From the NCBI GenBank assembly GCA_022842825.1, contig JALHOU010000022.1:2044-34839 (forward strand): 32,796 nucleotides of DNA. Reading direction: 5' to 3'. Both the position numbers and the translations under genes were made by a program. Positions 23,740-32,665 of this stretch are shown in pieces. How positions within the stretch are numbered: the first letter of the stretch is position 1; every line of letters begins with the position of its first letter. The notes beneath the pieces were generated by a model that was not told the origin of the DNA, ran no database searches, and was given only the letters and a program-made list of their open reading frames with translations. This stretch comes from Rubrivivax sp. (GTDB lineage: Bacteria; Pseudomonadota; Gammaproteobacteria; Burkholderiales; Burkholderiaceae_C).

Positions 23740-25158
23740 TCACTCGGCGGTGCTGGGGGCGGGCACGCCCGCACGTTGCAGGCCCCAACGCCGGCGGCGC
23801 ATCCACAGCGCCTTGCGGCCGATGCCCAGCAGGTGGGCCAGTTCGATCTCGGAGTGCGTGTCCTGGTACCGCAGGATCACGTCGCGGATGTAGCCCTCCA
23901 CTGGCAGAGGGTGGCCCGGAATCACCGCGCGCATCTCGGGCTCGGGTGGGGGGGCAGGTGGCAGGCTGTCGGCAAGATCGCGATAACAGAGCAACTCGCC
24001 GTCGCCCAGGATCACGGCGCGTTCGATCAGGTTCTCCAGCTCGCGCACGTTGCCGGGCCACTCGTAGCTGCGCAGGAAGCGCACGAACTCGTCGTCGAAG
24101 CCGGTAATGCGCTTGCCGATCTTGGCCGCGAAGAAGGCCGTGAAGTGCCGCGCAATGAGCTCGATGTCCTCGAGACGCTCACGCAGCGGCGGCACGCGCA
24201 CGCCGATGACGTTGAGACGGTAGTACAGGTCTTCGCGGAACTCGCCGCGTTCCACCGCCGCCTTCAGGTCCTTGTTGGTGGCGGCCAGGAAACGCAGATC
24301 CACGCGCGAGGTCTCCTTGCCGCCCACCGGCCTCACACGGCGGTCCTGCAGCACGCGCAGAAACTTCACCTGCAGCGGCAGCGGCAACTCGCCGACCTCG
24401 TCCAGGAACAGCGTGCCGCCATGGGCCTCGCGGATCAGACCCTCGGTGGCGAGCACGGCGCCGGTGTAAGCGCCCTTGGCGTGGCCGAACAGCTCCGACT
24501 CGATCAGGTCGGCGGGGATCGCGCCGCAATTCACCGGCACGAAGGGCCCAGCGGCGCGGGCGCTGGCGTAGTGGATCGCCTGCGCGACCAGTTCCTTGCC
24601 GGTGCCGCTCTCGCCCGAGATCAGCACGGTGGCGTCTGACGGCGCCACGCGGCGGATGAGCTCCAGCACACGTTCCAGCCCGGGGCTGCGGCCGACCAGG
24701 CCATGGCGCAGCTGCTCCTTCCTGAGCGTGCGCTTGAGCAGCGCATTCTCGCGTTGCATGCGCCGCTCCTGGATGGCGCGGCGCACGGCGTGCAGCAACT
24801 CGTCGTTGGCGAACGGCTTGATGATGTAGTCCACGGCCCCGGCGCGCAGCGCCTCGACGGCCGTCTCCACCGACGAGTAGCTGGTGATGATGATGGCCGG
24901 CGGCGCATCGGCGTCCATGTTCAGGTGATGCAGCAGTTCCAGGCCGGTGCCATCCCCCAGGCGCATGTCGCTGATGACGAGGTCGATGCCGCCGCGCTCC
25001 AGCGCCGCGCGCCCGGGCAGCAGGCCATCGGCCGTGATCGTCTCGTAGCCCTCGCCCTCCAGCAGCATCACCACGGCTTCGCGGATCGCAGGCTCGTCGT
25101 CGACCAACAGGATGCGCTCGACGGCGTGGCCGGGGGCGGGGGCGGGCCTCAGCGACAT
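23740..25158 (-). CDS. NtrC-family sigma54-dependent response regulator
   Basis: The 472-residue activator has three domains. The receiver domain (residues 14-130) has phospho-acceptor Asp64 in VISDMRL. The AAA+ domain has Walker A GESGTGKE, the sigma54-contact loop GAYTGA (a common variant of GAFTGA) and Walker B GGTLFLDEVGE. The C-terminal Fis-type helix-turn-helix covers about the last 45 residues (ELAHLLGIGRKALW). It overlaps the kinase gene by 10 bp, so the two form one unit. It lies directly upstream of the panB control region. I infer that it binds GTTTC-N5-GAAAC and drives the nearby sigma54 promoters. Confidence 0.95.
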   Translation of the reverse strand: MSLRPAPAPGHAVERILLVDDEPAIREAVVMLLEGEGYETITADGLLPGRAALERGGIDLVISDMRLGDGTGLELLHHLNMDADAPPAIIITSYSSVETAVEALRAGAVDYIIKPFANDELLHAVRRAIQERRMQRENALLKRTLRKEQLRHGLVGRSPGLERVLELIRRVAPSDATVLISGESGTGKELVAQAIHYASARAAGPFVPVNCGAIPADLIESELFGHAKGAYTGAVLATEGLIREAHGGTLFLDEVGELPLPLQVKFLRVLQDRRVRPVGGKETSRVDLRFLAATNKDLKAAVERGEFREDLYYRLNVIGVRVPPLRERLEDIELIARHFTAFFAAKIGKRITGFDDEFVRFLRSYEWPGNVRELENLIERAVILGDGELLCYRDLADSLPPAPPPEPEMRAVIPGHPLPVEGYIRDVILRYQDTHSEIELAHLLGIGRKALWMRRRRWGLQRAGVPAPSTAE

Positions 25159-26252
25159 GCGTTGTCCTGCGTCTGCAGCGGCAGCACGAGGCGGAAGACG
25201 GCGCCGCCCTCGGGGTGGTTCTCGGCGTACAAGGTGCCGCGGTGCTCCTGGACGATCTCCTGGCTGATGGCGAGACCCAGGCCCGTGCTCTCGCTGCCGC
25301 GCTTGGTGGTGTAGAAGGGCTCGAACACCTTGTGCAGATCGCCCACCGCCAGACCGGGGCCGCTGTCGCGCACGTTGACCCTGACCTTGGTGTCGTCGAT
25401 CAGCACCTCCACCAGGATGGTGCCGCGTCCGTTCATCGCCTGGGCCGCATTCAGGAACAGGTTGTAGAAGACCTGCTGCAGATGCGCGACGTGCCCGAAG
25501 ACGAGCGCTTGCGCGTGGCGGTGGTGCACGAGATTGACGGTCTCGCCCAGGCTGTCGTAGCTGAACACGGTGGCAGCCTCGTCGATGGCAGCGTCGACGG
25601 CGAAGGGCGCGGGCAGCTCCTCGCCCGCGCGCGAGAAGGCATTGAGCTTGCGCGAGATCGAGATCAGGCGCCGCACGCTGGAGGAGATCGTGCTCAGGCC
25701 TCGCGTCACGACCTCCGGCGAGACACCCCGCGGCGACTGCAGGATCTGCAGCATCGAGTGCATCGCGGCCAGCGGGTTGCCGATCTCGTGGCTGACGCTG
25801 GCCAGCATGAAGCCCAGGGAGGCCAGTCGCGCGGTCTGGGTTTGGCTGATCTGCAGCTCGCGAACCAGGGTCTCGTCGCTCACGATCAAGCAGGCACCCT
25901 TGGGCAATCGGCGCACCCAAACCCGTTCGTGCACGGTGCTTGACGCGCTGTTGCGCGTGACCTGCACTTCTTGTGGCGTCAGCCAGGGAGGCTCGCCGCT
26001 CAGCACGGCGGCGTAGTCGGGAAACAGGACGGTGAAGTGGCGCTCGGTCATCTCGGCCAGGCAGAGGCCGCGGCGTTGCATGGGCGGGTTCAGGTACAGC
26101 ACCACGCCGCCCTCGTCGACAACAATCACCGGCCAGGGCACGGCGTCGGCGAACGGGACGAGCGCCTCCTTCAGCGTCGGCTGCGGGATGGTCGACCGCT
26201 TGCGCGGCTCCACCACCCGCAGGGCTGGGAACGGGCTCTGTCGTAGGGTCAT
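25149..26252 (-). CDS. Soluble PAS-domain sensor histidine kinase
   Basis: The 367-residue kinase has no transmembrane segment, so it should sense a cytoplasmic signal. A PAS-like domain spans about residues 30-125 (VPWPVIVVDEGGVVLYLNPP). The phospho-acceptor His155 is in SVSHEIGNPLAAMHSML. The N-box NLFLNAAQAM, G1 DSGPGL and G2 GLGLAIS motifs follow. The layout resembles NtrB-type kinases. ATG 26252 is taken because the PAS domain starts soon after it; codons upstream to 26447 show no family likeness, and the ribosome site is weak. The signal could be an oxygenase product or folate/C1 status, but sequence does not say. Confidence 0.9.
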   Translation of the reverse strand: MTLRQSPFPALRVVEPRKRSTIPQPTLKEALVPFADAVPWPVIVVDEGGVVLYLNPPMQRRGLCLAEMTERHFTVLFPDYAAVLSGEPPWLTPQEVQVTRNSASSTVHERVWVRRLPKGACLIVSDETLVRELQISQTQTARLASLGFMLASVSHEIGNPLAAMHSMLQILQSPRGVSPEVVTRGLSTISSSVRRLISISRKLNAFSRAGEELPAPFAVDAAIDEAATVFSYDSLGETVNLVHHRHAQALVFGHVAHLQQVFYNLFLNAAQAMNGRGTILVEVLIDDTKVRVNVRDSGPGLAVGDLHKVFEPFYTTKRGSESTGLGLAISQEIVQEHRGTLYAENHPEGGAVFRLVLPLQTQDNACR

Positions 26253-26333
26253 GTCGGCGAATGATGGACTATCTGCGTCGGCGGACAAGAGGCCAAGCCC
26301 GCAATCCGAAACCCGGCTCGTGGGGCGACGCGC

Positions 26334-26379
26334 GTAGCGCACCGAAACGACGCTTCTGTGTCGCGTTTCGTATCGAAAC
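26334..26379. promoter_or_regulatory. Dyad sites upstream of the kinase-regulator operon
   Basis: GTTTCGTATCGAAAC at 26365-26379 has perfect arms (6-3-6 palindrome). A weaker site, GTAGCGCACCGAAAC, is at 26334-26348, 31 bp away. A further GAAAC half-site lies at 26308-26312. The position 110 bp before the kinase ATG suggests autoregulation. I see no convincing sigma54 element here. Confidence 0.6.
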
Positions 26380-26422
26380 CAAGGTCCGCCGACGCTTGAG
26401 GGCGAACGAACCTGTGCTGGCG

Positions 26423-27952
26423 CTACATCACCGCGCCCAGTTGCCACGGCACGAACTCATTTTGCCCGTAGCCATGTTGCTCGCTCTTGGTGGCGCGGCC
26501 GGAGGCCGTCTCGAGCATGAGGCGGAAGATGCGCTCGCCGGCGGCGTCCACCGTGTCGTTGCCCTCGACGATGCCGCCGCAGTCGATGTCGATGTCGTCT
26601 TCCTGCTTCTGCCACAGCGCCGTGTTCGTGCTCAGCTTGAGCGAGGGCGAGGGCGCGCAGCCATAGGCCGAGCCGCGCCCCGTGGTGAAGCAGATGAGGT
26701 TGGCGCCTCCGGCCACCTGCCCGGTGGCCGACACGGGGTCGTAGCCCGGCGTGTCCATGTAGACGAAGCCCCTGGCGGTGACGCGCTCGGCAAACTCGAC
26801 GACGTCGACGAGGTTGGTCGTGCCGCTCTTGGCGATGGCGCCCAGGCTCTTCTCGAGGATCGTCGTGAGCCCGCCGGCCTTGTTGCCGGCCGAAGGGTTG
26901 TTGTCCATCTTCATGGCGTTGCGGGCGGTGTAGGCCTCCCACCAGGCGATGCGCGCCAGCAGCTTGTCGGCGACCACCTTGCTGACGGCGCGGCGCGTGA
27001 GCAGATGCTCGCCGCCGTAGATCTCCGGCGTTTCGCTGAGGATGCCGGTGCCGCCATGGCGCACGAGGCGGTCGACCGCCGCGCCGAGCGCCGGGTTGGC
27101 GCTGATGCCCGAGTAGCCGTCGCTGCCGCCGCACTGCAGGCCCACCGTGATGTGGCTGGCCGCCACCGGCTGGCGCTTGACGCGGTTGGCCTCGGCGAGC
27201 ATCTCCTTGACCATCGCCACGCCGCGCGCCACGGTCTTCGCGGTGCCGCCGGTGTCCTGGATGTTGAAGGTGCGCAGCCACGCGCCCTCGCTCAGGCCCT
27301 CCTGCGCCACCAAACCCTGGATCTGGTTGGTCTCGCAGCCCAGGCCGACGATGAGCACGCCGGCGAAGTTGGCGTGCCGCGCATACCCGCCGAGCGTGCG
27401 GCGCAGCACGAGCAGTTCCTCGCCGTCGCTGGCGGTGGCGCAGCCCATGCCGTGCGTGAGCGCGACGACGCCGTCGACGTTGGGGTAGGCCGCCAGCGCC
27501 TCGGGGTGGATGTCGCGGCGGAACTGGTCGGCGATGGCACGCGCGGCGGTGGCCGAGCAGTTGACGCTCGTGAGCACGCCGATGTAGTTGCGAGTGGCCA
27601 CGCGGCCATCGGCGCGCACGATGCCGTCGAAGGTGGCAGGACGGTCGACATAGGCCGTGGGCGTGGCGCCGGCGCCCGGCTCGTGCGCGCGCTGGAAGTC
27701 GCTGAAGGCAAGGTTGTGCGTGTGCACGTGCTGCCCAGGCGCAATCGCCTGCGTGGCGGTGCCGATGATCTGGCCGTAGCGCCACACCGGCTCGCCCGCC
27801 GCGATGGCGCGCGTGGCCACCTTGTGCCCAGGCGGCACGAGGCCGGCGACGGTGACGCCGTTTTCCGCGGCGAGCACGGTGCCCGAGAGGAGCTGGCGGC
27901 GTGCGATGACGACGTTGTCCCCGGGGTGGATGCGAATGGCGGGCGAGGTCAT
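26423..27952 (-). CDS. UxaA-family sugar-acid dehydratase (altronate/galactarate type)
   Basis: The 509-residue protein combines the N-terminal SAF-like UxaA domain (RIHPGDNVVIARRQLLSGT) with the large C-terminal dehydratase domain (YIGVLTSVNCSATAAR, VALTHGMGCA, LQCGGSDGYSGISANPALG). These enzymes remove water from altronate, galactarate or related acids with an iron or Fe-S centre. It ends the minus-strand sugar-acid operon, 16 bp after the FAH-family gene. The actual acid is not clear, because the operon also has an enolase-superfamily dehydratase. Confidence 0.9.
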   Translation of the reverse strand: MTSPAIRIHPGDNVVIARRQLLSGTVLAAENGVTVAGLVPPGHKVATRAIAAGEPVWRYGQIIGTATQAIAPGQHVHTHNLAFSDFQRAHEPGAGATPTAYVDRPATFDGIVRADGRVATRNYIGVLTSVNCSATAARAIADQFRRDIHPEALAAYPNVDGVVALTHGMGCATASDGEELLVLRRTLGGYARHANFAGVLIVGLGCETNQIQGLVAQEGLSEGAWLRTFNIQDTGGTAKTVARGVAMVKEMLAEANRVKRQPVAASHITVGLQCGGSDGYSGISANPALGAAVDRLVRHGGTGILSETPEIYGGEHLLTRRAVSKVVADKLLARIAWWEAYTARNAMKMDNNPSAGNKAGGLTTILEKSLGAIAKSGTTNLVDVVEFAERVTARGFVYMDTPGYDPVSATGQVAGGANLICFTTGRGSAYGCAPSPSLKLSTNTALWQKQEDDIDIDCGGIVEGNDTVDAAGERIFRLMLETASGRATKSEQHGYGQNEFVPWQLGAVM

Positions 27953-27968
27953 GGCCGTGGCTCAGTGA

Positions 27969-28832
27969 TCAGCTGTCGATCAGCTCCGGGTTCCAGGCGT
28001 GCACGGTCTGCTGCTGCTCGCCGAGCTTCTCGATGCCGAGCTTCATCACGTCGCCCGCCTTGAGGAAGATGGGGCTGGGCTTCACGCCCAGGCCCACGCC
28101 GGGCGGCGTGCCGGTGGTGATGCAGTCGCCGGGCTCCAGCGTCATGAACTCGCTCACGTAGCTGACCAGTCTGGCGACGCCGAAGATCATCGTCTTCGTG
28201 CTGCCGTTCTGGAAGCGCCTGCCGTTGACCTCGAGCCACATCGAGAGGTTCTGCGGGTCGCCCACCTCGTCGGTGGTGACAAGCCACGGGCCGATGGGAC
28301 CGAAGGTGTCGCAGCCCTTGCCGCGGTCCCACTGGCCGCCGCGCTCGAGCTGGTACTCGCGCTCCGAGACATCGTTGACGACGCAGTAGCCGGCCACGTG
28401 CTTGAGCGCGTCGGCCTCCGACACGTATCGCGCGCGTGAACCGATGACGACGCCGAGCTCGACTTCCCAGTCGCTCTTCACGCTGCCTTTGGGCAGCACC
28501 ACCGCGTGGTTGGCGCCGACAGCGCAGCTCGTGGTCTTCATGAACACGATCGGCTCCTTGGGGATCGGCGAGCCCGTCTCGGTCGCGTGGTCGGAGTAGT
28601 TCAGGCCGATGGCGATGAACTTGCCCATGCCTGTCCAGGGCACTGCGAGGCGCCCCTGTGGCACCACGGGCAGCTTGCTTGCGTCGAGGCTTTTCAGCGC
28701 CGCGAGGCTGCTGGGGGAGAGGGTGGCCGGCGAGATGTCGCCGATGAGCCCGGAGAGGTCGCGCAGAGCGCCCTGGGCGTCGAGCAGGGCGGGCTTCTCT
28801 TGGCCCTTGGGGCCGTGGCGCAGGAGTTTCAT
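27969..28832 (-). CDS. FAH-family hydrolase (2,4-diketo-3-deoxy sugar acid type)
   Basis: The 287-residue protein has the fumarylacetoacetase-like C-terminal fold. [22 protein letters not shown], the metal-binding [19 protein letters not shown] and [12 protein letters not shown] are all present. Close relatives include the 2,4-diketo-3-deoxy-L-fuconate hydrolase of the nonphosphorylative fucose pathway and proteins often labelled ureidoglycolate lyase. With an enolase-family dehydratase and an SDR next to it, a C-C hydrolase for a diketo sugar acid is favoured. AAGGAA lies before the ATG. Confidence 0.9.
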   Translation of the reverse strand: MKLLRHGPKGQEKPALLDAQGALRDLSGLIGDISPATLSPSSLAALKSLDASKLPVVPQGRLAVPWTGMGKFIAIGLNYSDHATETGSPIPKEPIVFMKTTSCAVGANHAVVLPKGSVKSDWEVELGVVIGSRARYVSEADALKHVAGYCVVNDVSEREYQLERGGQWDRGKGCDTFGPIGPWLVTTDEVGDPQNLSMWLEVNGRRFQNGSTKTMIFGVARLVSYVSEFMTLEPGDCITTGTPPGVGLGVKPSPIFLKAGDVMKLGIEKLGEQQQTVHAWNPELIDS

Positions 28833-28881
28833 GGCAGGTTCCTTGTCTTGTGCTTGGGGCTCGGTCTCGTGGAAGGTGAAT

Positions 28882-29637
28882 TCACAGACTCCAGCCGCCG
28901 TCGACGAGCGCCGCGGTGCCGGTGGTGAAGCGCGACTCGTCGCTGGCCAGGTACACGGCCATGGCGGCGATCTCGTCGGCCGTGCCGAGGCGGCCCATCG
29001 GCTGGCGGCCGATGAACATGGCCTCGACCTGCTCGTAGGACTGGCCCGAGCTCTTCGACAGTGCCGTCATGCGCTCGCGCAGCGAGGGTGACTCGACCGT
29101 GCCCGGGCAGATGGCGTTGCAGCGCACGCCCTGCTTGATGTAGTCGAGCGCCACGCTCTTGGTGAGGCCGATCACTGCCGCCTTGGTGGTGGCGTAGACG
29201 AAGCGGTTGGCCGCCGCCTTGACGCTGCTGGCACCAGAGGCGACGTTGACGATGCTGCCGTTCTTCCTGGCCAGCATGCCCGGCAGGAAGGCCTTGATCG
29301 TGCGGTACATGCTGCGCACGTTGAGGTTGAAGGCGAACTCCCACTCCTCCTCGGTGCAGTCGAGCACGGTGCCGTGGTGCACGTAGCCGGCGGCGTTGAA
29401 GAGGATGTCCACGCCGCTGTGGCGGCGCGCCGCGTCGGCGATGGCACCAGTTTCGAGCGCATCGAGCTTCTCGACGATGACGCCGGGCTGGCCCTTGAGG
29501 CCGGACATCAGGTCCACGTTCAGGTCGGTGGCGATGACCTTGGCGCCCTCGCGCGCAAAGGCCTCGGCGGTAGCGCGGCCGATGCCCTGGCCGGCGGCGG
29601 TGACGAAGGCGGTCTTGCCTTGCAGGCGGTTGCTCAT
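28882..29637 (-). CDS. Short-chain dehydrogenase/reductase (2-keto-3-deoxy sugar acid type)
   Basis: The 251-residue classical SDR has the NAD-binding [10 protein letters not shown] near the N terminus, NAAG after it, a catalytic Ser in NVASGASS and YATTK as the YxxxK pair. PGTVESP follows, and the end [12 protein letters not shown] is typical. An acidic residue in ATDLNVD suggests NAD rather than NADP. It resembles BDH2-like and 2-keto-3-deoxy-L-fuconate 4-dehydrogenases, which fits the adjacent FAH hydrolase and dehydratase. The gene lies 49 bp upstream of the hydrolase gene. Confidence 0.9.
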   Translation of the reverse strand: MSNRLQGKTAFVTAAGQGIGRATAEAFAREGAKVIATDLNVDLMSGLKGQPGVIVEKLDALETGAIADAARRHSGVDILFNAAGYVHHGTVLDCTEEEWEFAFNLNVRSMYRTIKAFLPGMLARKNGSIVNVASGASSVKAAANRFVYATTKAAVIGLTKSVALDYIKQGVRCNAICPGTVESPSLRERMTALSKSSGQSYEQVEAMFIGRQPMGRLGTADEIAAMAVYLASDESRFTTGTAALVDGGWSL

Positions 29638-29667
29638 GAGCGGTCTTCTTCGATGAGGAGTCGGTGG

Positions 29668-29718
29668 AGGGTCAAGGAAGGATCAATGAAGGGTCCATGA
29701 AGGATCCATGAAGGGTCG
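29668..29718 (-). repeat. 11-bp tandem repeats upstream of the SDR gene
   Basis: On the plus strand four full units and a partial fifth run in register: AGGGTCAAGGA, AGGATCAATGA, AGGGTCCATGA, AGGATCCATGA, AGGGTCG. The fourth base alternates G/A. The period is one helical turn. They lie 31 bp before the SDR start, within the 114-bp gap to the enolase-family gene. Confidence 0.7.
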
Positions 29719-29751
29719 GCAATGCGTCAAGCGAGACGCCGAGTTCGGGCC

Positions 29752-30855
29752 TCAATGGAGGATATGCCGCGCGACGGCGCGGCGCTCGATCTCGTCCCAG
29801 CGCCAGGCGATGCCGAGTCCCGCGGACTGGGGCACGAGGGCGCGGCCGTCCTCGATGACGAGGCGGCTGCTGGCCACGGCGTCGAGCTGCGGGATGTACT
29901 CCACCCAGCGACCGGCCGGCGCGGCGCCCACCAGCGACACGTGCAGCTCCATCAGGAAGTGGGGTGCGATGTGCAGATTGCAGGCCTCGGCCATGTGCGC
30001 CACCTTGAGCCAGGGTGTGATGCCGCCGACGCGCGCGACGTCAACCTGGACGATGCTGGCGGCGCCGGCGCGGATGTAGTCGGCGAACTGCCCGGGCGAG
30101 TAGAGTGACTCGCCCACCGCGATGGGCACCTCGCTCGCGGCGGCCAGACGCGCATGCCCGGTCAAGTCGTCGGCCGGCAGCGGCTCCTCGAACCACGCGA
30201 CGCCGAGCGCGGCGTAGTGCGGCGCGCGCTTCAGCGCCTCGGACAGCGTGAAGCACTGGTTGGCATCGACCATGATCTCGAAGCCTTCGCCCACGGCGGC
30301 ACGCACGGCGCGCAGCCGCGCCAGGTCTTCGGCGAGATGCGGCTTGCCGACCTTGATCTTGGCGCCCTTGAAGCCGGCCGCCTGCGCGGCGAGCGTCTCG
30401 CGCACGAGCGTCTCGGGGCTCAGGTGCAGCCAGCCGCCCTCGGTGGTGTAGACGGGGATGCGCGCCTGCGCACCGCCGGCGGCGCGCCACAGCGGCAACC
30501 CGGTGGCGCGGCAGCGGCGATCCCACAGGGCCGTGTCGATGGCGGCGAGCGCCAGGCTTGTGATGGCGCCGACGCTGGTGGCGTGCGTGGCGAAGAGCCC
30601 GTCGCGCCAGATGGCTTCGATCTCGTCCGCTTCGCGGCCGATGAGGCGCGGGCCGAGGTGGTCCTTCAGCAGCGCGAAGACCGAGGAGCCACCGGTGCCG
30701 ATGGTGTAGCTGTAGCCGTCGCCTGCGCTGCCGTCGTCGCAACGGATGCGCACCATGGGCGTCTCCTGCGTGACGAAGCTCTGGATGGCGTCGCTGCGCG
30801 GGACGGGCGGGGGCAGGTTGACCTGCAGCAGTTCGACTTCCTTGATGCGGGGCAT
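29752..30855 (-). CDS. Enolase-superfamily (mandelate racemase/MLE) sugar-acid dehydratase
   Basis: The 367-residue protein has the superfamily residues: K166 and K168 in KIKVG, metal ligand D197 in VDANQ, E223/E224 in FEEPL, E249 in GESLY, and a His in HIAPHF for acid-base chemistry. The N-terminal capping domain includes TIGTGGSS. Members dehydrate acid sugars such as fuconate, rhamnonate, galactonate or talarate; the exact one cannot be told here. With SDR and FAH genes it forms a route from aldonate to diketo acid and cleavage. There is no clear ribosome site before the ATG. Confidence 0.88.
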   Translation of the reverse strand: MPRIKEVELLQVNLPPPVPRSDAIQSFVTQETPMVRIRCDDGSAGDGYSYTIGTGGSSVFALLKDHLGPRLIGREADEIEAIWRDGLFATHATSVGAITSLALAAIDTALWDRRCRATGLPLWRAAGGAQARIPVYTTEGGWLHLSPETLVRETLAAQAAGFKGAKIKVGKPHLAEDLARLRAVRAAVGEGFEIMVDANQCFTLSEALKRAPHYAALGVAWFEEPLPADDLTGHARLAAASEVPIAVGESLYSPGQFADYIRAGAASIVQVDVARVGGITPWLKVAHMAEACNLHIAPHFLMELHVSLVGAAPAGRWVEYIPQLDAVASSRLVIEDGRALVPQSAGLGIAWRWDEIERRAVARHILH

Positions 30856-31168
30856 GGCGGTGGCTGCTATGAGCGTTGGCTGACTCGCGCCAGGCCGGGA
30901 GTCGCCCGGCGGCGACCTACTTTCTTTGCTGGCGCAAAGAAAGCAGGCAAAGAAAGCACCTGGATGTCCTGATGCGATGGCTCGCTACGGCGACGGGCCT
31001 CCATCTGGCCGGCGCGCTCCGGCACCAAACACCAACGATGCAGTTGCGCGCAGCGACTCGCGCCCGCGAGAACGGGAAGGCCGACCGGCCCGCGCGCTGC
31101 GGCGGCGGGCCCGAACTCCCGAGCGCGGCTCGGAGCGGCGACTCTCCGCAGGCATCGAAAGAGGCGAG
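30856..31168. other. Intergenic stretch with Burkholderiales-type repeat hairpin
   Basis: This 313-bp gap separates dctM from the enolase-family gene. At 30920-30943 CTTTCTTTGC and GCAAAGAAAG form a perfect 10-bp stem with a TGGC loop, and a further copy of GCAAAGAAAG follows at 30947. This type of repeat is familiar from Burkholderiales intergenic regions. The remainder (30980-31168) is GC-rich and I see no convincing gene or promoter in it. Confidence 0.6.
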
Positions 31169-32575
31169 TCAAAGCCCCGCCATCCGTGGCAACCACAACG
31201 AGATCGAAGGCACATAGGTGAGGATCACCAGCGCCAGCAACAGCGGCACCAGCCACGGCAGGATCGCCATCGTCGTACGCTCGACGCTCAGCTTGGCCAC
31301 GCGCGCCAGCACGAACAGCACCATGCCCATCGGCGGGTGCAGCAACCCGATCATCAGGTTGAGCACCATGATCAGGCCGAAATGCACCGGGTCCACGCCG
31401 AGCTGCCGGGCAATCGGCAGCAGGATGGGCACGAGGATGGTGATGGCCGCCGTCGGCTCGAGGAAGCAGCCGACGAAGAGCATCAGCAGGTTGGCCATGA
31501 GCAGGAAGAGCCACGGCTCCGTGGTCACCGCCAGCACCCACTTGGCGATGTCGGAGGTGACGCCGGTGGCGGTGAGCATCCAGCCGAAGATCGACGCGGC
31601 CGCGACGATGAACATCACCGTGGCGGTGGTCTCCACGGAGTCAAGGCTGATCTTCACGAAGAGCTTCCAGCTCATCGTGCGGTACCAGGCGATGCCGAGG
31701 AACAGCGCCCAGGCGCTGGCGGCGATGGCGCCCTCGGTGGGCGTGAAGAGGCCCGTCGTCATGCCGCCGATCAGCAGCACCGGCGTCATGATGGGCAGCA
31801 CGGCCTGGAACTTCCACTTCCAGTCGGCCAGGAAGAGCAGGGCGATGGCGCCGATGACCACCGGCTGCCCTGGCAGGCCGGCGCCAGTGGCGGCCTGCGT
31901 GGCGTAGTAGGTGAGCACCGGCGCGGCGGCAACGATGCCGAGCTCGATCATCGCGCGGCCGAAGCGCGTGGCGCTGAACTTGACGTCGCCGCCCCACTTG
32001 TTCTTGTGCGCGAAGTAGGCGACGGTGATCATCATCATCACCGCCATCAGGATGCCTGGCAGCAGCCCGGCGAGGAACAGCGCCCCCACCGACACGTTGG
32101 CCATCATGGCGTAGATGACGAAGGGCAGGCTGGGCGGGATGATGGGCCCGAGCGTGGCCGACGCGGCGGTGACGCCGACCGCGAATTCGGCGTCGTAGCC
32201 GTGGTCCTTCATCGCCTTGATCTCGACCGTGCCCAGGCCCGCGGCGTCGGCGATGGCCGTGCCGCTCATGCCGGCGAAGATGACCGAGCCGACGACATTC
32301 ACGTGCCCCAGGCCGCCCTTGAGCCAGCCCACCAGCGCGAGGGCGAAGTTGTAGATGCGGTTGGTGATGCCGGCGTTGTTCATCAGGTTGCCGGCGAGGA
32401 TGAAGAAGGGCACCGCGAGCAGCGGGAAGCTGTCGATGCCGCCGATCATGCGGTGCACCACCGCGAAGGGCGGCAGGTCGCCGCTGATCAGGATGTAGAC
32501 CAGCGAGCTGCCGGCCATGGCAATGGCCACGGGCAGGCCGCTGGCCATGAGGAACAGGAAGAGTGCCTTCAGCAT
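31169..32575 (-). CDS. dctM: TRAP transporter large permease subunit (DctM)
   Basis: The 468-residue integral membrane protein is the large TRAP subunit, which imports organic or sugar acids with sodium or proton coupling. Many hydrophobic spans are seen. Family segments include LLAVPFFILAGNLMNNAGIT, FAGMSGTAIADAAGLG, GPIIPPSLPFVIYA and LLHPPMGMVLFV. The likely cargo is the sugar acid handled by the enzymes downstream. It follows dctQ; its first 15 codons are duplicated just upstream. AGGGG lies nine bases before the ATG. A DctP-type binding protein is expected outside the window. Confidence 0.94.
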   Translation of the reverse strand: MLKALFLFLMASGLPVAIAMAGSSLVYILISGDLPPFAVVHRMIGGIDSFPLLAVPFFILAGNLMNNAGITNRIYNFALALVGWLKGGLGHVNVVGSVIFAGMSGTAIADAAGLGTVEIKAMKDHGYDAEFAVGVTAASATLGPIIPPSLPFVIYAMMANVSVGALFLAGLLPGILMAVMMMITVAYFAHKNKWGGDVKFSATRFGRAMIELGIVAAAPVLTYYATQAATGAGLPGQPVVIGAIALLFLADWKWKFQAVLPIMTPVLLIGGMTTGLFTPTEGAIAASAWALFLGIAWYRTMSWKLFVKISLDSVETTATVMFIVAAASIFGWMLTATGVTSDIAKWVLAVTTEPWLFLLMANLLMLFVGCFLEPTAAITILVPILLPIARQLGVDPVHFGLIMVLNLMIGLLHPPMGMVLFVLARVAKLSVERTTMAILPWLVPLLLALVILTYVPSISLWLPRMAGL

Positions 32576-32587
32576 GGCGGCGTGCCC

Positions 32588-32641
32588 CTACGGATGCGGC
32601 AGGCCGCTGGCCATGAGGAAGAGGAACAGGGCCTTGAGCAT
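32588..32641 (-). repeat. Duplicated dctM 5' end forming a 17-codon upstream frame
   Basis: Between dctQ and dctM a short frame encodes MLKALFLFLMASGLPHP then TAG. Its first 15 residues equal the DctM N terminus. The two DNA copies differ at five positions, all third-codon and silent. The stop is 12 bp before the dctM ATG. The ribosome site is poor. It may be a remnant duplication, a leader peptide or an assembly join. Confidence 0.75.
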
Positions 32642-32665
32642 GGGGCTTCGCGCGGCCGCTTGCCT

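Noticed and set aside
26300-26316. Sigma54 promoter before the kinase gene
   Set aside because: Only the GC/GG pair spacing fits; almost all other consensus positions fail.
29668-29718. CRISPR-like array
   Set aside because: Units are 11 bp and contiguous without spacers, and no cas gene is present.
30876-31217. Open frame of about 113 codons on the plus strand
   Set aside because: It runs through the repeat hairpin and GC-rich spacer and into dctM antisense, with no ribosome site or recognisable motif.
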